64,000 bases of DNA from Phycisphaeraceae bacterium (GCA_020851735.1 JADZCD010000047.1:1-64000); one strand, 5' to 3'; positions 24,771 through 32,872 are shown, counted from the stretch's first letter. A program made the numbers and translations. The notes: generated by a model not told the origin, from the sequence alone.

Positions 24771-24853
24771 GGGAAGAGGGGACAGACGCGGGATTGACGG
24801 GGGGGCGGGGGCCACTATTGTGGGGGGCCAACCTATTTCAATCCGGCGTTCCC

Positions 24854-26104
24854 GTGCGCAATCTATCGATTCAGTATTTTCTGGTGTTCACCGTGCTGGG
24901 GGCTTTGACGCCGTTCGTGCCGGTGTTCCTGGCATCGTCCCGGGGGATGAACGCGGCTGAGGTGGGGTATGTGTTGTCGGCGGCGAGTCTGGCGCCGATT
25001 TTAAGCCCGGTGATCATCACGTTTCTGGCCGACGCGGCGTTGTCCGCGCGGGTGTTGATCGGGCTGGCGTGTCTGACGGGGGGCGTGTGTCTGGCGGGGA
25101 TGCTGGGCAGTGGAGGTTTCTGGCCGACGTTGATTTTCTACTGTTTGTTTTCGCTGGTGTATCTGCCGCTGACGCCGGTGCAGGACGGTTTTTATTTTGC
25201 GCTAAGCAAGCATCGGGCGGCGGCGGGCCTGCGGACCCGGCCGTATCACCGGATTCGGGTGTGGGGGACGGTGGGATTTATCTTGCCGGGGGTGGTTTTG
25301 TGGGCGTTGTTGCAGCGGGAGAGTCTGGACCCGTGGATGTTGCTGGTGGCGATGGGTTTCGCGGGTCTGGCGTTGGGCAACAGTTTCACGCTGCCGGTGC
25401 TGCTGGGCGAGGAGCGGGGGCGGAAGATCGCGGCGAAGGTGGAAGGGGGCGAAGAATCGCTGGCGGTGGAGACGACGGGCCGACCGGAGTCCACGCTGCC
25501 GACGGTGGCGGCGCTGCGGGTGTGCCTGCAGAAGCGGCTATTGATTTTTTTTGTGGCGATGTTTTTAACGAACGTGGCGGCGGCGATGTATTACGGTTTT
25601 TACCCGATTTACTTAAAGACCACGGTGGGCTTTGGGGATTCGTGGCTGGGGGTGATCGCGGACGTGGGGGTGGTGGTGGAGATTTTTTTCATGCTGGCGT
25701 TCGGCAGGATGGTCGCGTGGCTGGGCTTAAAGCGGTATCTGGTGATGGGCGTGGGGTGCATGACGCTGCGGATGCTGTTTCTGGCGGTTTTGCCTTGCCC
25801 GCTGGTGGCGGTGGGGACGCAGTTATTTCACGGGGTGCAGGTGGTGTCGATGCACGTGGCGCCGCCGGTGTATCTGGATCGCCATGCCCAGGATCACTAT
25901 CGGAGTTCGATTCAGGGGCTGTTTTCGATGGTGGTCATCGGTCTGGGCCGGCTGGGGGGGAATATTCTCGGCGGGCAGGTGGCGATGGTTTCCCTGCAGG
26001 GGGCGTTCTACGTAGCGGCGGGTTTATGCGTGCTGGCGACGCTGCTGCTGGCGTTTTATTTTCGGGAGCAGGAAGTGGGGGAGGCGGCGCCGGCGGGGGG
26101 ATGA
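24854..26104 (+). CDS. MFS transporter, MFS_1-like
   Basis: The product is about 416 aa with 12 hydrophobic helices. GTG at 24854 gives MRNLSIQYFLVFTVLGALTP; a longer in-frame TTG start would run into the repeat block and is disfavoured. FALSKHRAAAGLRTRPYHRI in the central loop with the RVWGTVGFI segment, and QGLFSMVVIGLGRLGGNILGG late in the protein, match MFS_1-like/nucleoside-symporter-type permeases (LacY/NupG-related). The substrate is unknown. Upstream and downstream spacers are both repeat-rich. Confidence 0.85.
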   Translation: MRNLSIQYFLVFTVLGALTPFVPVFLASSRGMNAAEVGYVLSAASLAPILSPVIITFLADAALSARVLIGLACLTGGVCLAGMLGSGGFWPTLIFYCLFSLVYLPLTPVQDGFYFALSKHRAAAGLRTRPYHRIRVWGTVGFILPGVVLWALLQRESLDPWMLLVAMGFAGLALGNSFTLPVLLGEERGRKIAAKVEGGEESLAVETTGRPESTLPTVAALRVCLQKRLLIFFVAMFLTNVAAAMYYGFYPIYLKTTVGFGDSWLGVIADVGVVVEIFFMLAFGRMVAWLGLKRYLVMGVGCMTLRMLFLAVLPCPLVAVGTQLFHGVQVVSMHVAPPVYLDRHAQDHYRSSIQGLFSMVVIGLGRLGGNILGGQVAMVSLQGAFYVAAGLCVLATLLLAFYFREQEVGEAAPAGG

Positions 26105-26180
26105 GGAGGTCAATGGTTCCAGGGATTTTTTGCTGGGCTTTGGGGAGTGGAGGGCGCGTTAATTTTTTTGGGATCGGTCA

Positions 26181-26226
26181 GATACACCCTCTCCCGGCCT
26201 CTCCCTCAAGGAGGGAGAGGAGTTAG
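26181..26226. repeat. CCCTC/GAGGG palindrome, intergenic
   Basis: GATACACCCTCTCCCGGCCT and CTCCCTC/GAGGGAG form the palindrome. The GATACACCCTCTCCCGGCC start is shared with 34100 and approximately with 16936. Confidence 0.8.
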
Positions 26227-26258
26227 ATGCGGATACGAGTTGCGATGATCTTTCGGGG

Positions 26259-26326
26259 GGAACATTCCGGGGGAACGTTCCGGGGAAACGTTCCGGGGGA
26301 GCATGCCGGGGGAAAAATCCGGGGGG
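26259..26326. repeat. Array of CATTCCGGGGGAACGTTCC-like words
   Basis: Five successive TTCCGGGG/GCCGGGGG words spaced 13-16 bases directly abut the stop codon of the minus-strand disordered membrane protein. Confidence 0.8.
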
Positions 26327-26327
26327 A

Positions 26328-27698
26328 TCAGGTGGCGGCCAGCATGCGGATGAGGGAATAGAGCATCACGACGGTGCCGTTGAAGAGGGTCAGGAGGGCG
26401 ACGTACCCGACGGCCTGGCGGGAGGGCATGGACAGGCGGTAGACGGGCATATTGACGATGCGGCAGATGTGGAAGATGGGGTTGCCGCGCTGGGGTGGGG
26501 CGGGCTCTTCGGCGATTTCCGCGGCGGCGTCGGCAGGTTGGCTGTCAACGGGCTCGGCGCGGGAAGAACTTGCCGGTGCGGAGCTTGCGGGGGCGGGTTT
26601 TTCTTTGGGTTCTTCGTCTAGTTCTTTAGCGACGTCGTTGGCGGTGGCCTGGAAGCCCTGGGGCGCGGAGGCAGCGGCGGGTGTTTCTTCGGCGGCGGCC
26701 TGGGGCTCGGTGGTTGGGGGTGCTGGCGGCTCAGACTGGGCGGCGACGGCGGGTTCGGGCTCGGTTTTGACTTCGACGGGTGGGTGGGGAGGGGCAACCA
26801 GACCTTCGGTTTCCGCTTGCGTGGGAACCTCAGATCCGGCTTTGATGCTTGCGGGGGTGGGGGCTTTGGGTGCGCGGGAAGTTGCGGTGGCGGGAGTGGG
26901 GGGACTTCCAGGGGCTGGGGCGGTGGTGGGGGGGACGATTTGTTCGTCGCCCAGGACGTCTTGGACGGTTTCAAAGTCGCCGGCGACGGATTTATCGGCT
27001 TCGCTGGCGAGGAGTTCGTCGATTTGATGGACGACTTGGGCGGTGGCGGGATCGTTTTCGGCGGCGGCCTCGGCAGGTGGCGGGGGAGCAGGGGCTGGTT
27101 TGCGCGGGCGCGGCGCATTGGCGGAGCTGGCGGGCGCGGGCTGGGATTGCAGCGCGGCGGCGTTGTTGAGCAGATCCTGGATCTGGCTGGAGAGCGCGTC
27201 CTCGGCGGACGGTTCGTTGGCGGCGGATGCCTGTGGGCTGGCCTGGCTGGCGGCTTGGCCCTGGGGCGGCTGATTCTCCTCGACCTTTGATGGCGTCACA
27301 CCATGCTCCAATTCTTGCTTAGGCGCGGCGGGCTTGGGCGCGTCCGTCGGGCGGGCGGTTGCGGGTGCGGGCGGTTGGGCGGCTGCGGACTCCTTGGGGA
27401 GTGCGGCGGCGGCTGGCGTTGACCCCGGAGCTGGTGGTGCGAGTTCCTCGACTTTCTGTGCGGCGGCGGCAGGGGCGGCGTCAGGCGAAGCGGAAGCGGG
27501 AACGATGGGGTTCTGCGGCGCGTCGTCGGGAGAAGGCTTGACGACCTTGGGCTCGCCTAACCCGGCGGCTTTCATGAACCCGGGCTCTTCCTGCTCGACA
27601 GCGGCCAGCAACTGCTCGAGTTGCTGTTGGAGGTCCTGATCGTCTTGGCCGAAGGTTTTGGCCAAAGCGCTTTTTCTCCCCGTCACGGCCCGCACCAT
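26328..27698 (-). CDS. Disordered tail-anchored membrane protein, unknown
   Basis: The product is 456 aa. A short conserved-looking helical N-terminus (DDQDLQQQLEQLLAAVEQEE) is followed by about 370 residues of Ala/Pro/Glu/Ser-rich sequence, probably disordered, with two further short helices (SSQIQDLLNNAA and VVHQIDELLAS). The end has one clear membrane helix (VGYVALLTLFNGTVVMLYSLI). Topology suggests an insertion with the tail in the membrane and the rest cytoplasmic. The two Q/D-I-D/Q-LL helices are similar to each other and may be protein-binding motifs. A repeat module lies within the coding region at 26796-26845. Confidence 0.7.
   Translation of the reverse strand: MVRAVTGRKSALAKTFGQDDQDLQQQLEQLLAAVEQEEPGFMKAAGLGEPKVVKPSPDDAPQNPIVPASASPDAAPAAAAQKVEELAPPAPGSTPAAAALPKESAAAQPPAPATARPTDAPKPAAPKQELEHGVTPSKVEENQPPQGQAASQASPQASAANEPSAEDALSSQIQDLLNNAAALQSQPAPASSANAPRPRKPAPAPPPPAEAAAENDPATAQVVHQIDELLASEADKSVAGDFETVQDVLGDEQIVPPTTAPAPGSPPTPATATSRAPKAPTPASIKAGSEVPTQAETEGLVAPPHPPVEVKTEPEPAVAAQSEPPAPPTTEPQAAAEETPAAASAPQGFQATANDVAKELDEEPKEKPAPASSAPASSSRAEPVDSQPADAAAEIAEEPAPPQRGNPIFHICRIVNMPVYRLSMPSRQAVGYVALLTLFNGTVVMLYSLIRMLAAT
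26796..26845 (+). repeat. GGACCTTCGGTT hairpin copy inside a minus-strand gene
   Basis: AACCAGACCTTCGGTTTCCG pairs with GGGAACCTCAGATCCGGC. The plus strand matches module ii of the GT87-like gene at 16978, but here the opposite strand is translated (KAGSEVPTQAETEGLVAP). Confidence 0.8.
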
Positions 27699-27838
27699 CC
27701 CACACCCCCTGCATCAGTGGCAGAATGAGCGGGCTTCTGCCATGATGATTCTTGAGTCCTCCGGAGGTTTTATCGACCCCTTTGACTCGTTACTCAAGGT
27801 TGCCGGCGCCTTTGGCCATGACCGCGGACACCGCTTGC

Positions 27839-28762
27839 ATGTACCGATTCTATTGCCCGCATCTTCCTGTTCTGCCGACTGGTAAGGGCTTATCAGACCT
27901 TACGAGTCAGGAGGTGGCGTTATCCAGGGAGGAATCGCATCACGGGCTGGGGGTTTTGCGTCTGCGGGCGGGGGAGGAAGTGGAGCTGTTCGACGGGCAG
28001 GGCGGGTTGGCGCGGGGTCGGCTGGCGGTGGCGGGGAAGACGGCGGTGGTGGCGTTGGCGCGGCTGTGGCGGGTGGCGGAGCCCCGGCTGCGGATCGATG
28101 TGGCGGCGGCGATTCCCAAGGGGGCGCGGGTGGATCAGATGGTCGAGCAACTGACGCAACTGGGGGCGGATCGGCTGATTCCGCTGGTGACGGCGCGGAG
28201 CGTGGTGGACCCGCGGGCGGGCAAGCTCCAGCGGCTGCGGCAGCACGTGGTGGAGGCGACCAAGCAGTGCGGCAGGGCGTATTTGATGGGAATTGGGGAG
28301 AGCATGGGGCTGGGGGAGGTGTTGGGGGAGGGGGTATCCGCGTCGGGGACGACGCGGCTCGCTGAGGAAGGAATTCCGGGGGCGCTTCCGGGGGTGCTTC
28401 CGGGGGCGGGGGTGATTTCACGGGCGGCGATCTGCGATCGCCCGCTAAACAAGACGACGTACCCCCCGGCGGAGCCGGGGGCTGAAGAGGGGCAACATCC
28501 GGGGGCGGGGGTGGGGGTTAGGTTGATGGCGGATCCGGGGGGCAAGGGGATGTCGGAATTGCGGGCACGAATAGGGGAAGCTCGGAGGGTGCTGGTGTTG
28601 ATTGGCCCGGAGGGCGGGTGGACGGATGAGGAACGGGAGATGGCGGTGGCGGGTGGGTGTCTGCCTTGGGCGCTGAGCGGGCAGGTGCTGCGGATCGAAA
28701 CCGCGGCGGCGGCGGCGGTGGCGATTCTGCGGCAAGACGAAGTGGGCCCGGCGGCAGTCTGA
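27839..28762 (+). CDS. rsmE: 16S rRNA m3U1498 methyltransferase RsmE with a repeat-encoded insertion
   Basis: RsmE methylates N3 of U1498 in 16S rRNA and has an N-terminal PUA-like domain and a C-terminal SPOUT knot. ATG at 27839 (MYRFYCPHLP) is chosen by fold; the earlier in-frame ATG lacks support. REESHHGLGVLRLRAGEEV, AAIPKGARVDQMVEQLTQLG and VEATKQCGR are typical. The knot motif LIGPEGGWTDEE (from about 255) and the C-terminal LRIETAAAAAVAIL are intact. The length is 307 aa against roughly 240 usual. The surplus is residues about 158-233, a Gly/Pro-rich insert from the repeat block at 28310-28540, placed between conserved strands and read through in frame. Confidence 0.93.
   Translation: MYRFYCPHLPVLPTGKGLSDLTSQEVALSREESHHGLGVLRLRAGEEVELFDGQGGLARGRLAVAGKTAVVALARLWRVAEPRLRIDVAAAIPKGARVDQMVEQLTQLGADRLIPLVTARSVVDPRAGKLQRLRQHVVEATKQCGRAYLMGIGESMGLGEVLGEGVSASGTTRLAEEGIPGALPGVLPGAGVISRAAICDRPLNKTTYPPAEPGAEEGQHPGAGVGVRLMADPGGKGMSELRARIGEARRVLVLIGPEGGWTDEEREMAVAGGCLPWALSGQVLRIETAAAAAVAILRQDEVGPAAV
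28325..28520 (+). repeat. Composite repeat block inside rsmE
   Basis: ATCCGCGTCGGGGACGACGC, GGAATTCCGGGGGCGCTTCC, GATCTGCGATC with CGCTAAAC (28422-28450), and the CCCCCGGCGGAGCCGGGGG hairpin (28458-28483) occur in the same order as the intergenic block at 24620-24770. No stop codon arises in the rsmE frame. Confidence 0.92.
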
Positions 28763-28828
28763 GCCCTTTTGACCGTCCTACAATGTGGTCCGAATCTTTA
28801 GCATCACCAAACTATCAGGTGCCCCTTT

Positions 28829-29812
28829 ATGACTCATTCCCCCACCCCCGGAAGCAGCCCCACCCCCGGAAGTCACCCCGGAAGCAACCCCGGAAGTCAT
28901 TCCACCCACGGAGGGCTGAGTGTTGGTCAAGGTGGTCCGCATGGCGCGGGAGCGGGCCAAGAAAACCAGGGACCTGACCTTAGGGAAAAGGGCGGGCTGC
29001 GCGATGGTCAATTGCAGTACTCGCAGCACAGGCTGTACATGCAGCTGCTGGTGCTGCGGGAGTGCGGGGATTACCAGGTGATCGTAGAGGGGTTAGAGAA
29101 GGTGTTCGGGAAACCAGAGGGATTACATTCCAAGGAGGCACACAGCACCCTTCGGGATGCTGTGTGGCACCCGGCCCGCACGCAGGACCAGAATGACCCC
29201 CCGGCGGAGCCGGGGGCTGAAACATTGACGTCACCGACATGTTTTGGGGGAGTCGTTTATGCGGATCTGCATGATCCCCGGGGGGTGGGGGTGTTGACGT
29301 TTCACACGGATCCGGGGTTTTTTGTACAGACGCTGCGGCCGGTGCTGAATCAGGGGAAGCTGGCGGAATGCAGGTGTGATGCGGGCATGACGATGTTCGG
29401 GCGCAGCTACGGCAGCGGGTTTGAGGCGGATCTGGAGGATTGGCTGATCGATCATCCCCGGCGGACGGTGCTCAATCCGGATTGGCCCTGGGCGGTGTGG
29501 TATCCGTTGCGGCGGAAGGGGGAGTTTGAGGCTCTGGAGGCCCAGGAGCAGCGGGCGATCATGGGGGAACACGGGCAGATCGGGCGGGCATTTGTGGCGG
29601 CGGGGCACGTGCATGACGTGCGGCTGGCGTGCCACGGGCTGGACCGGAATGACAATGATTTTCTATTGGGACTGGTGGCCGCCCAGCTGCATCCGTTGTC
29701 GGCGATCGTGCAGGCGATGCGGAAGACGCGGCAGACTTCCCGGTACTTACAGAGCTTAGGTCCGTTTTTTGTGGGCAGGGCGGTTTGGCGCAGCGACGAT
29801 TACAGGCCATGA
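28829..29812 (+). CDS. Chlorite dismutase (Cld) family protein with two repeat-derived segments
   Basis: The product is 327 aa. The second half matches the Cld/haem-peroxidase-like family found in Planctomycetota: LEDWLIDHP, WAVWYPLRRKGEFEALE, EHGQIGRAFVAAG, VRLACHGLDRNDNDFLLGL, and MRKTRQTSRYLQSLGPFFVG. The first half has REKGGLRDGQLQYSQHRLYM and ADLHDPRGVGVL. Family members bind haem or have lost it; activity cannot be judged from sequence. Residues about 5-30 (PTPGSSPTPGSHPGSNPGS) come from CCCCGGAAG words, and about 104-131 (SKEAHSTLRDAVWHP and following) from a CACACAGCA hairpin plus a CCCCCGGC hairpin. Homologues have no such insert at that position. Confidence 0.75.
   Translation: MTHSPTPGSSPTPGSHPGSNPGSHSTHGGLSVGQGGPHGAGAGQENQGPDLREKGGLRDGQLQYSQHRLYMQLLVLRECGDYQVIVEGLEKVFGKPEGLHSKEAHSTLRDAVWHPARTQDQNDPPAEPGAETLTSPTCFGGVVYADLHDPRGVGVLTFHTDPGFFVQTLRPVLNQGKLAECRCDAGMTMFGRSYGSGFEADLEDWLIDHPRRTVLNPDWPWAVWYPLRRKGEFEALEAQEQRAIMGEHGQIGRAFVAAGHVHDVRLACHGLDRNDNDFLLGLVAAQLHPLSAIVQAMRKTRQTSRYLQSLGPFFVGRAVWRSDDYRP
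28849..28915 (+). repeat. CCCCGGAAG array inside the Cld-family gene
   Basis: Four CCCCGGAAGC/T words at 9-18 base spacing encode the PGS-rich N-terminus. Confidence 0.85.
29139..29220 (+). repeat. CACACAGCA hairpin followed by CCCCCGGCGGAGCCGGGGG hairpin, inside the Cld-family gene
   Basis: 29139-29172 is an exact copy of module iii of the GT87-like gene, in the same reading frame. 29196-29220 is the hairpin also present in rsmE, read as PPAEPGAE in both. Confidence 0.9.
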
Positions 29813-29859
29813 TTCACACTTAAGTTGATCAACGCACCCGCAGGCATTTGAGGTTTGCC

Positions 29860-31305
29860 ATGACGTCCACTTCGTATTCCATGCAAGAACGATTCGCGGC
29901 GGCCAAGCAAGCGCTGGAGCAATGCGACCAGCTTCACCTGCTGGCGTATTACGAGGCGCTGTTGCCGGCCGACCGGCAGCACCTGTTGGCGCAGATGGAA
30001 TCGGTGGACTGGCAGGAGCTGGGCAGGCTGGTGGAGTCGCACGTGCGCCAGCGCCCGGAATTGAAGTTGCCCGACCGCATCGACCCGGCCCCGTGTTATC
30101 CGTGGCCGGCCAGTCCGGACCTGCGGGAGAAGTATCGGCATGCCCGGCAGCTGGGCGAGGATCTGTTGCGGGCGGGGAAGGTGGCGGCGTTCACGGTGGC
30201 GGGCGGGCAGGGCACGCGGCTGGGGTGGAACGGGCCGAAGGGGACTTTCCCGGCCACGCCGATCCGCAAGCTGCCGCTGTTTGGGTGTTTTGCGGAGTAC
30301 ATTCGCAAGGCCCAGCAGAAATACAGCTGCGTGATTCCCTGGTATGTGATGACCAGTCCGGTCAACGACGCGCAGACGCGGCACTATTTGCAGGAGAACG
30401 CTTATTTTGGCCTGGACGCGGGCAACGTGGTTGTTTTTCCGCAGGGCATGATGCCGGCGTTGGACCTGGTGTCGGGCAAGGTGCTGATGGAGTCGCCATC
30501 GTCGATCGCCCTTTCACCCAACGGGCACGGCGGGTCGCTCAAGGCGTTGTACACCCAGGGGGCGGTGGCGGACATGAAGAACCGGGGCATCGAACACATC
30601 AGCTACGTGCAGGTGGACAATCCGTCGGTGAGGGTGGTGGACCCGCTGTTCATCGGGCTGCACGCGTTGGATAAGGCCCAGATGTCCTCGAAGATGCTGC
30701 CCAAGGCGTTTCCCAAGGAAAAGCTGGGGAACTTCTGCATCGTGGACGGGCGGATGACGGTGATTGAATATTCCGACCTGCCCGACGAGCTGGCCGAGCA
30801 GCGGCTGGCCAACGGGGAGCTGCGCTTCCGGGCGGGGTCGATTGCCATTCACGTCTTGCGGACGGATTTTGTCGAATCGCTTAACACCCGGGCGGGAGGA
30901 TTCGCCCTGCCGTATCACCGGGCGGAGAAGAAGGTGCCGTATCTGGACCTGGACACGGGGCAGGTGGTTAAGCCGCAGAATCCCAACGCGGTGAAGCTGG
31001 AGACGTTTGTGTTTGACGCGCTGCCGTTCTGCACGGCGTCGATTATTCTGCAGACGGACCGGATCGACGAATTCGCGCCGATCAAGAACGCCGACGGGAT
31101 CGACTCGCCGAGCACGAGCCGGGCGCTGCAGATTGAGCGGGCGGCCCGCTGGCTGGAGGCGCGGGGCGTGAAGGTGCCGCGGTCGGAAGAAGGCGGGGTG
31201 GATGCGATTCTGGAGATCAGCCCGCTGACGGCCATTGAACCTGGGGATTTGGCGGACGTGAAGCTGCCGGAGCAGATCGAGCGGCGGGCGTCGGTGTTGT
31301 TTTGA
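29860..31305 (+). CDS. UDPGP-family nucleotidyltransferase (probable UDP-N-acetylhexosamine or UDP-glucose pyrophosphorylase)
   Basis: The product is 481 aa; ATG at 29860 is preferred over a TTG four codons upstream. VAGGQGTRLGWNGPKGTFP (near 114) is the eukaryotic-type UDPGP signature with the catalytic Lys. The ALSPNGHGGSLKAL segment and QVDNPSVRVVDP are the uridine/metal-binding regions. LETFVFDALPF and the following segment resemble UAP1-like UDP-GlcNAc/GalNAc pyrophosphorylases more than bacterial GalU. The reaction is sugar-1-phosphate plus UTP to UDP-sugar; the exact sugar is not determined. Confidence 0.88.
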   Translation: MTSTSYSMQERFAAAKQALEQCDQLHLLAYYEALLPADRQHLLAQMESVDWQELGRLVESHVRQRPELKLPDRIDPAPCYPWPASPDLREKYRHARQLGEDLLRAGKVAAFTVAGGQGTRLGWNGPKGTFPATPIRKLPLFGCFAEYIRKAQQKYSCVIPWYVMTSPVNDAQTRHYLQENAYFGLDAGNVVVFPQGMMPALDLVSGKVLMESPSSIALSPNGHGGSLKALYTQGAVADMKNRGIEHISYVQVDNPSVRVVDPLFIGLHALDKAQMSSKMLPKAFPKEKLGNFCIVDGRMTVIEYSDLPDELAEQRLANGELRFRAGSIAIHVLRTDFVESLNTRAGGFALPYHRAEKKVPYLDLDTGQVVKPQNPNAVKLETFVFDALPFCTASIILQTDRIDEFAPIKNADGIDSPSTSRALQIERAARWLEARGVKVPRSEEGGVDAILEISPLTAIEPGDLADVKLPEQIERRASVLF

Positions 31306-31318
31306 AAGTCAAAGCATC

Positions 31319-31435
31319 GCGAACCGCCAAGACGCCAAGGACGCCAAATTCTGGAAGGTCATGTCGCAGGGGCTTTATTGCCTCAACCATTCGTCTTGAC
31401 GGTTTGGTTGGCGATCTTGGCGACTTGGCGGTTTA
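31319..31435. repeat. Long inverted repeat of AACCGCCAAG type
   Basis: The left arm GAACCGCCAAGACGCCAAGG (31321-) and right arm with CTTGGCGACTTGGCGGTTTA (31416-) are imperfect complements of about 28-30 bases. It is related to the element at 50245-50362. Confidence 0.8.
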
Positions 31436-31553
31436 TTTCATTTGGGACTCCTAAACATTTAATCAGACTGCAGCGGTTGGCTGATTTGGCGTCTTGGGCC
31501 TCCAAGCGGTTATGATGCCGACTGCTATTGCTTTTTGTGAAAGCGAGTTTTTT

Positions 31554-32669
31554 ATGACCAGTGTTCCCACGCTTTCAGTGGGCATTGTCGGGGCTTGCGG
31601 GCGCGGGGCGAGCTTTCGCAGCGCGTGCCAGTTGTTGGGCATTCGCATTGCCGCGGTCTGCGACATCTACGCGGAGGGTTTGCCCAAGGCCAAGGAGACT
31701 TTAGGGGCCGAGGAGGCGTACCTGGATTACCAGCAGATGCTCGAGCGCGCAAAGCTGGACGCGGTGATCATCGGCACGCCGATGCCGCTGCACGTGCCGC
31801 AGGCGGTGATGGCGCTGGAGAAGAATATTCACGTTTTAAGCGAAGTGCCGGTGGGGATTTCCATCGACGAATGCCGGCAACTGGTGCGGGCGTGCAAGAC
31901 GAGTAAGGCGTTGTACATGATGGCGGAGAATTACACGTACATCCGCTCGAACATGGTGATCCGCGAAATGGTTCGGCAGGGACTTTTCGGCAGGCCGTAT
32001 TACGCCGAGGGCGAGTACCTGCACGAGCTGAAGGAACTAAACGAGATCACCAAGTGGCGGCGGAAGTGGCAGACAGGGATCAACGGGCTGACGTATCCGA
32101 CGCACAGTCTGGGGCCGATCTTGCAGTGGATGCCGGGCGATCGGGTGGTGTCGCTGTGTTGCGCGGGGTCGGGGCATCACTACAAGGATCCGCGCGGGGA
32201 CAGCTATGAAAACGAGGATTCCTGCGTGATGCTGTGCAAGATGCGTTCGGGGGGGTTGGTCAAGATTCGGCTGGACATGCTTTCGAATCGTCCGCACGCG
32301 ATGACCAATTACCAGTTGCAGGGCACGGACGGCTGCTACGAATCGTCGCGTGGCGGGCCGGGGCAGAGTCACCGCATCTGGCTGCGCGAGCGGTGCCCGG
32401 ACATGCACACCTGGCGCCCGCTGGAGGATTTTTACGAGGAGTTCACGCCCACGGTCTGGAAGACCTATCTGGAACAGGCCAAACAGGCGGGGCATGGCGG
32501 GGGCGATTTGATTGAGATGGTTGATTTTCTGGATGCGGTGACGGGCAAGCGCGAGGCGGACATCGGCATTCACCAGGCGCTGGACATGACCTTGCCGGGG
32601 CTGGTCAGCCAGCAGTCGATTGCCCAGGGCGGCGCGTGGCTGGACGTGCCGGATTCGAGGGAGTGGTAG
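31554..32669 (+). CDS. Gfo/Idh/MocA family NAD(P)-dependent oxidoreductase
   Basis: The product is 371 aa; ATG at 31554 matches the start of the Rossmann fold. VGIVGACGRG is the dinucleotide-binding loop, and VLSEVPVGISIDECRQLV replaces the usual EKP with EVP. The EYLHELKELNEITKWRRKWQ and GINGLTYPTHSLGP segments match sugar or inositol dehydrogenase-like members typical of Planctomycetota. The substrate is presumably a sugar or cyclitol. In this family the catalytic Lys is normally in EKP; its replacement by Val here raises doubt about dehydrogenase chemistry. Confidence 0.85.
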   Translation: MTSVPTLSVGIVGACGRGASFRSACQLLGIRIAAVCDIYAEGLPKAKETLGAEEAYLDYQQMLERAKLDAVIIGTPMPLHVPQAVMALEKNIHVLSEVPVGISIDECRQLVRACKTSKALYMMAENYTYIRSNMVIREMVRQGLFGRPYYAEGEYLHELKELNEITKWRRKWQTGINGLTYPTHSLGPILQWMPGDRVVSLCCAGSGHHYKDPRGDSYENEDSCVMLCKMRSGGLVKIRLDMLSNRPHAMTNYQLQGTDGCYESSRGGPGQSHRIWLRERCPDMHTWRPLEDFYEEFTPTVWKTYLEQAKQAGHGGGDLIEMVDFLDAVTGKREADIGIHQALDMTLPGLVSQQSIAQGGAWLDVPDSREW

Positions 32670-32689
32670 GCCCGGAGGGAGTGAACCAG

Positions 32690-32835
32690 TTAAGAATGGT
32701 GAATGACGAATTGCGAATGACGAATGGGAGAAAGGGTCTGGGGTTGGGGGTCGGATGGAATTCGGGAGTGGTATAGCCGGCGGGGGCGCATTCGGCATTC
32801 GACACTGGACATTCGACACTCGACACTGGACGTTA
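32690..32835. repeat. Simple GAATGACGAAT / CATTCGACACTGG repeat words
   Basis: GAATGACGAATTGCGAATGA (32699-) and CATTCGGCATTCGACACTGG with further CATTCGACACT words (32790-32830) are short, imperfect tandem words between two rightward genes. No function is visible. Confidence 0.6.
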
Positions 32836-32872
32836 TCGTTTCCCGGAAGTTCCCCCGGATGGCGATCGAACC

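Larger units (their letters stand above)
24240..24853. other. Repeat-filled spacer between manC and the MFS gene
   Basis: About 610 bases with no supported gene. Contents: ACGACGCGGCTGGCG (24436-24450), an AGGCA hairpin (24463-24487), and CCCCCGGCGGAGCCGGGGG hairpins near 24566 and 24745. A block at 24620-24770 is also present almost unchanged inside rsmE. Promoters for both divergent genes must lie here too. Confidence 0.65.

Noticed and set aside
24794-24853. Upstream TTG start for the MFS protein
   Set aside because: It would add about 20 Gly/Arg residues from the repeat block before the first helix; GTG at 24854 fits the family better.
28325-28520. Intein in rsmE
   Set aside because: The insert is far too short and has no Cys/Ser start, His-Asn end or homing-endonuclease motif; it is made of repeats also found between genes.
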